In this document: in pieces, positions 1 to 5,312 of the stretch
How the letters are laid out: the number at the start of each line of letters is the position of its first letter
How positions within the stretch are numbered: the stretch's first letter is position 1
Assembly: GCA_964585575.1 (NCBI GenBank)
Contig: CAZPEM010000181.1
Coordinates: 1-5,312 of the forward strand
DNA: 5,312 nt
Direction: 5' to 3'
Source: UBA4655 sp964585575
Lineage (GTDB): Bacteria > Planctomycetota > Planctomycetia > Pirellulales > UBA1268
Program-made: the position numbers and the translations under genes
Notes under the pieces: model-generated
Database searches by the model: none
Told to the model about the DNA's origin: nothing
Seen by the model: the letters and a program-made list of their open reading frames with translations, nothing else

Positions 1-722
1 GAACCCTCCAAAGCACCCCCGTTCCCTGAAGTTGGTACAACAATTGGTACAACGGCGCTCGACGGGGGCGTCGAACCCACAGCCTCCAGCATCGGGGAAG
101 GCGTGGGTGGAGCTGGCAGCGAGTTGACCGCCTTCGCGACGTCGAGGTGCTTCTCGTCGGCGTAGGTTTTCAGCACAAGGTCTAGCGACGAAACCCGCAT
201 CGCCGCCATCGCCGTCCGCGGGTCGACGCCGGCGACCGCCAGCTGGGTGTTGAACGTGGTGCGCATCGCGTGCACGTCGAGCCGGCGGCCCCGCTCATCG
301 ACCTTGGGAATCCCAGCTGCCGCAAGGTCCCGATCGAGAATCCTGATCAAGCCTGACGGAATCCGAACCAGCCGGTCACCGGCGGCCAACACCTTGCCTT
401 GCGCCGCGAGGCGCTGCCGCCGGTCCGCCAACCAGTCCCGGACTACCGCATCGCCGTCGACCATCAAGCGCGCGGAGCTTCCCGAGTCATCTATGTACAG
501 ACGAATCGTGTGGTTAACCGGCGCGCCAGACTCAAGCGACACCACCTCTTCCAAAATGTGCCGGTCCCCCGACACCTCGATGTATGACCCGGGCTGGCGG
601 ATCGGGAACAAAAGTCCCGCGTACAGCACGGCGTCGCGGCCATCGGGCAGGGAAACCAAACGGCGTCGTACGCATTCGATGAACTCACCCTCACACAGAA
701 CGCGGACGATGCTCTCGGGCAT
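1..722 (-). CDS. Chimeric protein: unknown N-terminal region fused to a degenerate tyrosine recombinase C-terminal part (3' partial)
   Basis: The frame is open from an ATG at 722 to the left edge: 240 codons, no stop, so the C-terminus is missing. The ATG has an AGGAG ribosome binding site 9 bases upstream and lies 39 bases after brxHI on the same strand, so it is probably co-transcribed. Residues 1-85 (start MPESIVRVLCEGEF) match nothing I recognise; they look like a small beta-rich domain with no signal peptide or membrane segment. From about residue 90 the sequence resembles the end of a tyrosine recombinase catalytic domain: LDRDLAAAGIPK (129-140), the HxxR box H151-A-M-R154, PRTAMAAMR (168-176) and the putative nucleophile Y187 in KTYAD. 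The first catalytic Arg and the beta-hairpin Lys are absent, and V177 stands where such integrases normally have His. A Pro-rich tail follows (203-230). Recombinase activity is unlikely. It may be a gene fused to an integrase remnant, or a repurposed DNA-binding protein. The planctomycete resemblance is from memory of the family. Confidence 0.72.
   Translation of the reverse strand, partial: MPESIVRVLCEGEFIECVRRRLVSLPDGRDAVLYAGLLFPIRQPGSYIEVSGDRHILEEVVSLESGAPVNHTIRLYIDDSGSSARLMVDGDAVVRDWLADRRQRLAAQGKVLAAGDRLVRIPSGLIRILDRDLAAAGIPKVDERGRRLDVHAMRTTFNTQLAVAGVDPRTAMAAMRVSSLDLVLKTYADEKHLDVAKAVNSLPAPPTPSPMLEAVGSTPPSSAVVPIVVPTSGNGGALEG
32..53. repeat. Two-copy short direct repeat TTGGTACAAC
   Basis: TTGGTACAAC occurs at 32-41 and 44-53, separated by AA, a 12-base period. 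It lies within the coding frame of the chimeric gene and encodes the repeated peptide pattern VVP-I-VVP near its C-terminus. It is probably a coding repeat in the Pro-rich tail of the recombinase remnant. A role as a recombinase or repressor binding site is possible but unsupported. Confidence 0.45.
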
Positions 723-731
723 TACTGCGGA

Positions 732-736
732 CTCCT
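732..736 (-). promoter_or_regulatory. Ribosome binding site of the chimeric recombinase-tail gene
   Basis: On the minus strand this reads AGGAG, 9 bases before the ATG at 722-720. It is the only Shine-Dalgarno-like sequence in the 39-base gap after brxHI (723-761). It supports both the reality of the short downstream gene and the choice of this ATG over the internal Met at residue 87 or so. I see no promoter or hairpin terminator in the same gap, so the gene probably depends on read-through from the BREX operon. Confidence 0.6.
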
Positions 737-761
737 GCGTGTGTGTGTTCGTCGGTTGTAG

Positions 762-2873
762 TTACGACTGAAGTGCGACGAAGCGCACCGGTTCCCGCAT
801 CACGGCACGGAGCCCCGCCATATCCATCGCTCTGACCTGCAGCATGCGCTGGGCAAGTGTGGGGGGCAGGCAGTCAGAGAACTTGAGAGCGGTGATGGCG
901 TCAGCGTCGATCGTGGGAAGCAGCGTCTCCGGGGCTGCACGTCGCAACGCGACGACCAGCGGCTCGATCTCAGCCATTGTGGCCCCGGTCTCGATCTTCA
1001 CGGCGTAGTTGTCGTGGCTGATTTTGCCTTCGAGCTGGCTCTGTAGTGCAGTAGAGAGGCTCGCGTTCACTGCTCGGCCAGCGAACGTCCACCAGCACAA
1101 CTCCCCATTCGGCTCGGCCGTGACGGCGGTTCCTTCGGTCGTAAGCCACGGGTATTCGAGCCGAGCTTCGGCAAGGGTGTCTCGGGCTCGCCGAGACCAC
1201 CACTCTCGCTCAACATCGGTCGCTAGAAGGTCACGGACACGGCGGCACATCGTGAAGCCAAGACCGACTCCGGGGCTGCGCCACCGGGAGCGCCCTGCGT
1301 CGGCTGCAGGCTCAACGTAGGCAATGCCATGCTGCCAATCGACGTTGCGCAGGAGCCACGGGCGTCCGCCAAGCGACAGGATGACCGGCGCTCCCCGGCC
1401 TCTCGGGATGAACGACGAGCTGTCCACGAGCCCGAGTTCCCGCCGCCCGTAGCGCACCTGAAACAACGGTGGCGTCAGGAAGACGCTCATCACCTCCATG
1501 TAGTTCCGCCAGCCATACTCCCGCTCGCCGGCTTCCCCCATGCTCAAGATGCCAGCGTCTTCCCAGAGGATCGTCTCTTCGAGCATCGCGGCGATGACCG
1601 CCTCGACATCGTCAGTGGGTAGGTTGGCAAAACCCGGCATCCTGCCGATCCAGTCCCGCCACGCGGTCCTGCCGATGCCCCGCTCTTGCAAGATCAGAGC
1701 GATGAGCTGCTGCGCGAGCACGTGGAACGGCAGGGGCGGTGGCTCGATCGGCTCGACGTAGCCATCTCGCCAGAGGTCGATGAGCGCCGCCGCCTGTAGG
1801 AGCCCGTTCTCGTTGGTGGCGAGGAAGAGGCAGTTGCGCGTCGTGCCCGACCGCCTCCCCGTCCGGCCCATACGCTGGAGGAAGCTCGCGACCCGGCCGG
1901 GGGCGTCAATCTGGATCACCCGGTCAAGATCGCCGACGTCGATGCCCAATTCGAGCACGCTCGTGGCGACGATCACACAGTTTTCACGGTTGGCGAACGC
2001 ATCTTCGGCCTGTCGCCGCTGATCGACCGAGAGCGAACTGTGGGTCACGAAGGCGGTAGTACCGAGCCGCGTGAGTTCAGCCCCCAGTTCCTCGGCGCGG
2101 GAACGACTCTCGCAGAACACCAGCCGCTTCTCCCCTCGGTGGAGCCGAGAGATCACGATTGCGGCGTTGGGGATTGAGCCCACGTAGTCGAGGGTGATGT
2201 CGGCAGGGGCTGCGCTCGATGCCTCTGGTGCATAGACACGTCGCGGACCACTGCACGAGCCAGCCAACCAGTCGCACAGTGCCTCGGGATTGCCCACCGT
2301 GGCCGACAAGCCGATCCGCTGAACATCGCGGTCGGCCAGACGGCTGACCCGCTCCAGCACCGAGAGCAGATGCCATCCCCGGTCATCACCGGCGAAGGCG
2401 TGAATTTCGTCGATGACGAACGCCTGCAGGTTGCCGAACAGCCGCTCCTCGTCGATGCGGCTGGATACGAGCATCACCTCCAGCGACTCAGGGGTCGTCA
2501 GGAGAATGTCGGGAGGATCGAGGGCGATCTTGCGTCGGGCGCCCGCGGAGGTGTCGCCGTGCCAGAGCGATGCGCGGCGCCCCAGCAGACCGGCATACCG
2601 AGCCAAGCGGGTCTCAAGGTTGTTGAGCAGGGCCTTGATGGGGCAGAGGTAGATCACCGACAACCCCTGCCACTCCTCCGACAGCATCCGCGAGAGCACT
2701 GGAAACGCGGCGGCCTCGGTCTTGCCGCCTGCCGTGGGGGCCAGCACGATCTGGTGCTCACCGGCGAGAAGTCGCGGGATCACGGCTTCTTGGAATGGTC
2801 GCAGCTCCCGCCAGCCCAGAGAGTTGACGATGTGGTGCTGTAGCGCCGGATGCAGGAGATCGAAGTTGCTCAC
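762..2873 (-). CDS. brxHI: BREX Lhr-like superfamily 2 helicase BrxHI
   Basis: A 703-residue protein with a complete set of SF2 helicase motifs. The Q-motif region is WRELRPFQEAVIP (21-33). Motif I is APTAGGKTEA (45-54, K51 and T52 binding the nucleotide phosphates). Motif Ia is around CPIKALLNN (77-85), Ib TTPES (126-130), II DEIH (155-158), III SAT (190-192), IV LVFCESRS (251-258), V ATSVLELGIDVGDLD (303-317) and VI QRMGRTGRRSG (333-343). The DEIH box, the SATVGNPEAL signature and the C-terminal extension after residue 370 fit the Lhr group. At about 700 residues it is far shorter than full-length Lhr and matches the short form seen with BREX. It would be a cytoplasmic ATP-dependent DNA or RNA translocase; its exact role in BREX is not established. 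The start is GTG, overlapping the brxD stop as GTGA, with no clear ribosome binding site, so translation is probably coupled to brxD. All motifs are intact. The name rests on helicase type plus position after pglZ and brxD. Confidence 0.92.
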   Translation of the reverse strand: MSNFDLLHPALQHHIVNSLGWRELRPFQEAVIPRLLAGEHQIVLAPTAGGKTEAAAFPVLSRMLSEEWQGLSVIYLCPIKALLNNLETRLARYAGLLGRRASLWHGDTSAGARRKIALDPPDILLTTPESLEVMLVSSRIDEERLFGNLQAFVIDEIHAFAGDDRGWHLLSVLERVSRLADRDVQRIGLSATVGNPEALCDWLAGSCSGPRRVYAPEASSAAPADITLDYVGSIPNAAIVISRLHRGEKRLVFCESRSRAEELGAELTRLGTTAFVTHSSLSVDQRRQAEDAFANRENCVIVATSVLELGIDVGDLDRVIQIDAPGRVASFLQRMGRTGRRSGTTRNCLFLATNENGLLQAAALIDLWRDGYVEPIEPPPLPFHVLAQQLIALILQERGIGRTAWRDWIGRMPGFANLPTDDVEAVIAAMLEETILWEDAGILSMGEAGEREYGWRNYMEVMSVFLTPPLFQVRYGRRELGLVDSSSFIPRGRGAPVILSLGGRPWLLRNVDWQHGIAYVEPAADAGRSRWRSPGVGLGFTMCRRVRDLLATDVEREWWSRRARDTLAEARLEYPWLTTEGTAVTAEPNGELCWWTFAGRAVNASLSTALQSQLEGKISHDNYAVKIETGATMAEIEPLVVALRRAAPETLLPTIDADAITALKFSDCLPPTLAQRMLQVRAMDMAGLRAVMREPVRFVALQS

Positions 2874-4338
2874 AGTTCGAGCGAGATGTCATCGACGCCC
2901 CCGGCGCCGGCTGCCTCGCGTTCCACTGGGTTCAGTTCGGTCTCTGCGAGCGTCAGCGTGTAGTGGGCCAGAGGATCGAAGTCGGCGAACTGGTCGACCC
3001 GGTCCAGAACGTCGGCCACGAGCTTCTTGANNNNNNNNNNNNNNNNNNNNNNNNNNNNNNNNNNNNNNNNNNNNNNNNNNNNNNNNNNNNNNNNNNNNNN
3101 NNNNNNNNNNNNNNNNNNNNNNNNNNNNNNTCGAAGTCGGCGAACTGGTCGACCCGGTCCAGAACGTCGGCCACGAGCTTCTTGAGGTAGATGCGAGGGG
3201 CGATACCGACCTTGCCGCCAAGCTTGCCCGCCACACCCTCTGCGAGCCGGCGGATGAAGGCGTCGTTGCACGTTCCGGTGATGCGATCCGGGGAGGCAGC
3301 ACACGACGCGAAGATGTCCCGAACCTTCGCACCCACCTTGGCAAGCCGGTCGATATCGAAGGGCGGCAGCCGCATCTGAACGGCCCGGGGGTTGTCGAAT
3401 CGCGCATCAGTCTGGAAGTCCACGTGCAACCGCTGCGCGAGCGGTTCGAGCCGCTGGATGCCTTGCGGGCCGTCGTAGAAGGCAGGCGTGCCGGTGATGA
3501 GGAGCAGTAGGCCGGGAAAGCGGCCGCCCTCAACCTCGTCGATGAGCTGCCGAAGGGCGTTGAGGCTCTTGTCGCGGGCATCCGACCGAACCCGCTGAAT
3601 CGTCTCCACCTCATCGAGCACGACAAAAAGCCCGGCATGTCCAGCATCCCGGAGCATGGTGAGGACGCCCTGCAAGAAGCCGAAGGCGCCGAAGTGATCG
3701 AGGTCGCCCTTGATGCCGGCCACCCGCTTGGCCGTGGCTGCGACGTGCGGCTGGCCGGCTGCCCACGCCAGCAGTCCGTCGGCCGTGCCGCGATCCCCCG
3801 CCACGCTTGCCTGCCGATACCCGCGGATGGCAGCGGCGAAGAGGGGCGCCTGATTGCTCACTGCGGCAAGCCGGGTTTCGAGCAGGGCATTCGTGCGAGC
3901 AATGAGCGCCTTCTCGTCGATATTTCCACCCTCTGCCAGCACATCTTCTTCGAGGACGTGGAACCAGCCGTCCACGACGTTGCGCAGCGCACCCTCGGGC
4001 GTGTCCGTCGTTGCGAGCCGCTCCATGAGCCGCCGGTACACGGTTTCGAGCTTGTGGAGGGGCGTCTCGGTCTCCGAAATCTGCACCTCGCTCGTGACGA
4101 AACCCTTCCGGCGGGCCCGATCGGCCAGCCAGCGGGTGAAGAACGTCTTTCCGCAGCCGTAATCACCTCGCACGGCCTTGAAGACGCCCCGTCCGGACGC
4201 CACGGCTTCGAGGTCGGCATCGACGGCCGGCTCGAATCGTTCAAGGCCAACGCAGAACGCATCGAGGCTCGCGCGGGGGACTGTGCCCCGCCGCAAGGCG
4301 TCGATGATCTCGCTGGCCCGTGCGCGGCTGATCGTCAT
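2870..4338 (-). CDS. brxD: BREX P-loop ATPase BrxD (interrupted by a 100-N assembly gap)
   Basis: Starts at ATG 4338, which overlaps the pglZ stop as ATGA and has AGGAAG 9 bases upstream. As printed, the frame is broken by 100 N with an identical 55-base sequence on each side. Merging the two copies (removing 155 bases) gives exactly 437 codons ending at the TGA at 2872-2870. The repaired protein has Walker A GDYGCGKT (58-65, K64 and T65) and Walker B LFVVLDEVE (237-245, D242 and E243). A LLLLITGTPAFY strand (277-288) sits where a sensor region is expected, and a C-terminal GIAPRIYLKKLVADVLDRV segment (378-396) is typical of this ATPase family. The protein ends with an acidic tail, VDDISLEL. 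BrxD is a cytoplasmic AAA-like ATPase of type 2 and type 6 BREX, always near pglZ and brxHI; its molecular role is not settled. No residue expected for ATP binding is missing. The coding sequence is probably intact in the organism. Confidence 0.9.
2976..3030. repeat. Left copy of the 55-base direct repeat that touches the gap
   Basis: This stretch is identical, base for base, to 3131-3185, and its right end is the last base before the N run. On the minus strand it encodes the brxD segment LKKLVADVLDRVDQFADF. Followed leftwards it continues in frame into DPLAHYTL and the natural brxD end. It is best read as the end of one contig that overlaps the next. Confidence 0.9.
3031..3130. other. Assembly gap of exactly 100 N
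   Basis: Exactly 100 N, a conventional placeholder for a gap of unknown length. It splits brxD near codon 402 of the repaired protein. Because the sequence on either side is the same 55 bases, the real gap length is most likely negative: the contigs overlap and no sequence is missing. Confidence 0.97.
3131..3185. repeat. Right copy of the 55-base direct repeat that touches the gap
   Basis: Identical to 2976-3030, starting at the first base after the N run. It carries the brxD codons for LKKLVADVLDRVDQFADF in the frame set by the start at 4338. Without repair, a gene caller would run this frame into the N and then into a wrong frame of the left copy, giving a false C-terminus. Confidence 0.9.
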
Positions 4339-5312
4339 GGCTGGTCGCTTCCTGTGTCCGAGATTCCAAACTGCACCAGAAGCGTCCGCCTCTCGAACGA
4401 CACCGTGTCACTCTCCATATCGACTGTAATCACGGGATAGCCGTCGACGTTGAAGAGTCGCTGGGCCTGCGTCAAAAGCCCCGACATGCGGAACGGTGGA
4501 TAGGCCAGAGCCCGGGCAAGAGCAGGCTTCGTCATGCGGCCACCACGAGCATCGAGCTGGGCCAGCAGCTGCTTGAAGAGGTCGTCGCCGGCATAGGCGC
4601 GTGCGAGCAGTTTGCGTTGAGCGGCGAAGTCGGGGGTGGTGAACAACTCGTCGAGCCAACTCGGGATCGTGACCGTCGAGATGGCTGGCTCCGGCGCGAC
4701 GCGCGGCCGCGGCACCGGCACCTGTACAGGCTCTTCGCGGTGCTTGTCGAAGAGAGTGCCGACTGGCGGGGTAGTCGGCTGCTCAGCCACCGTATCCACG
4801 GGCGAGACGGGTGCTACGTGTTGGCCTGCCGACTCGTCCCACCACGATGGAGTCGCCTCCGGCGCAGCCTGCCAGCCAGTGGGTTCCGTTTTGTCTTCCG
4901 CGGGAATCAGCACCGCGATAGGCACGACCATTTCCTGCGGGTTCACGCCGCCGTGGTAGCCCCGGTTCGCCGTGGCGATGTACCGCACACTCTCGCTCCA
5001 CGTGGTGACGAGTTCGCCACCGGGAACGAGCACACGGTTGCCGCGGAATGCCAACTCATCAGGTGCCGATGGCCCTCCGCCCGTCGGCCGCCACCGGGCC
5101 CCGCCGTCGCTACTGACGCGGGCAGTCGATCCGCGGTCGAGGACGTGACCATGATCGCTCGTGAGCACAACAGCCCGGCCGCCCGAGCGTGCCTCGTAGA
5201 GCAAGGCCCGGAGTAGCTCCAGTGTTTCGAGCGTCCATCGCACAGTTAGTTGGTCGGCCTTGCCAAGATGGTCGTCGACGGCGTTGACGATGACGCCCAC
5301 GACACGCCGAGT
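4335..5312 (-). CDS. pglZ: BREX alkaline-phosphatase-superfamily protein PglZ, C-terminal part (5' partial)
   Basis: The frame is open from the right edge to TGA at 4337-4335: 325 codons, with the N-terminus outside the window. Numbering from the first visible codon, VVGVIVNAVDDHLGKADQL (4-22) and SDHGHV (52-57, probable metal ligands D53, H54, H56) are hallmarks of the PglZ domain. The conserved YHGGVNPQEMVVPIAVLIP (119-137) follows. A Pro/Ala-rich variable linker occupies about 140-215. A helical C-terminal domain then includes GGRMTKPALARAL (257-269) and RLFNVDGYPVITVD (285-298), ending in LLVQFGI, a pattern typical of the PglZ of type 2 and related BREX systems. PglZ is a core BREX protein present in essentially all types; the upstream catalytic residues cannot be checked. 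A GTG codon at 5300 is inside the conserved domain (preceded by TRRV) and is not the start. The stop overlaps the brxD start, indicating translational coupling. Confidence 0.94.
   Translation of the reverse strand, partial: TRRVVGVIVNAVDDHLGKADQLTVRWTLETLELLRALLYEARSGGRAVVLTSDHGHVLDRGSTARVSSDGGARWRPTGGGPSAPDELAFRGNRVLVPGGELVTTWSESVRYIATANRGYHGGVNPQEMVVPIAVLIPAEDKTEPTGWQAAPEATPSWWDESAGQHVAPVSPVDTVAEQPTTPPVGTLFDKHREEPVQVPVPRPRVAPEPAISTVTIPSWLDELFTTPDFAAQRKLLARAYAGDDLFKQLLAQLDARGGRMTKPALARALAYPPFRMSGLLTQAQRLFNVDGYPVITVDMESDTVSFERRTLLVQFGISDTGSDQP
4348..4353 (-). promoter_or_regulatory. Ribosome binding site of brxD
   Basis: On the minus strand this reads AGGAAG, 9 bases before the brxD ATG at 4338-4336, and lies inside the last codons of pglZ. 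It fixes the brxD start at the ATGA overlap and lets brxD be translated both by coupling and by independent initiation. Confidence 0.65.

Noticed and set aside
723..761. A possible terminator or promoter between brxHI and the last gene
   Set aside because: No stem with a T-run and no convincing -35/-10 pair is visible in these 39 bases; only the ribosome binding site stands out.
247..771. A 174-codon open frame on the plus strand opposite the chimeric gene and the end of brxHI
   Set aside because: Its translation is Arg/Ser-rich with no recognisable motif, typical of an antisense shadow in high-GC DNA. The minus strand here has a ribosome binding site and clear recombinase motifs.
762..2873. 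A stand-alone housekeeping Lhr helicase unrelated to defence
   Set aside because: It is half the length of typical Lhr and is start-stop overlapped with brxD, downstream of pglZ. The context makes BrxHI much more likely.
2976..3185. A genuine biological duplication or a CRISPR-like repeat pair around the gap
   Set aside because: There are only two copies, each exactly abutting the N run and coding for the same brxD segment. Frame restoration on collapse points to an assembly overlap.
2953..4338. A 461-residue version of BrxD reading straight through the N run
   Set aside because: It reads unknown bases as residues and then enters the second 55-base copy in the wrong frame. The 437-residue repaired version ends in the proper overlap with brxHI.
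3637..4440. A 267-codon plus-strand open frame opposite brxD
   Set aside because: It lies entirely antisense to the Walker-motif-bearing brxD and crosses the pglZ/brxD junction. Its product has no domain pattern; it is a codon-bias shadow.
4335..5300. A separate short gene starting at GTG 5300
   Set aside because: The codons upstream of the GTG stay open to the window edge and read TRRV. The GTG sits within the conserved PglZ core, so it is an internal valine of a longer protein.

Overview
The window is the downstream end of a BREX (bacteriophage exclusion) / Pgl phage-defence operon. Every supported gene lies on the minus strand, so transcription runs from high to low coordinates: pglZ (C-terminal part only, running off the right edge), then brxD, then brxHI, then an unrecognised chimeric reading frame whose C-terminal half is a remnant of a tyrosine recombinase and which runs off the left edge. 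The order pglZ-brxD-brxHI is found in type 2 BREX (pglW-pglX-pglY-pglZ-brxD-brxHI) and type 6 BREX (brxE-brxA-brxB-brxC-pglX-pglZ-brxD-brxHI). The genes that separate the two types lie beyond the right edge, so the type is not resolved here.

The packing is tight. The pglZ stop and brxD start share an ATGA, the brxD stop and brxHI start share a GTGA, and brxHI is followed after 39 bases by the chimeric gene, which has a good ribosome binding site of its own. There is no non-coding stretch longer than 39 bases, and I see no promoter or terminator. By family knowledge, PglZ is an alkaline-phosphatase-superfamily core BREX protein, BrxD a P-loop ATPase and BrxHI an Lhr-like superfamily 2 helicase. 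Together with a methyltransferase and other core proteins encoded upstream they would block phage replication while host DNA is marked by methylation.

The most concrete oddity is inside brxD. A run of exactly 100 N is flanked on both sides by the same 55 bases, each copy touching the gap. Merging the two copies and removing the N restores one uninterrupted 437-codon brxD that ends in the GTGA overlap. The gap is therefore almost certainly a scaffolding artefact between contig ends that overlap, not missing or duplicated biology.

The second oddity is the leftmost gene: about 85 residues of unrecognised sequence joined in frame to the last part of a tyrosine recombinase. It has kept the HxxR motif and the tyrosine, but lost the first half of the catalytic domain and the usual second histidine. 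The recombinase tail (LDRDLAAAGIPK, RTAMAAMR, KTYAD, then a Pro-rich end) resembles integrases I associate with Planctomycetota. Together with the high GC content this suggests a planctomycete draft or metagenome-assembled genome; that placement is inference.

I did not find a wholly new system. This is a recognisable BREX module with an interesting fused gene at its end.
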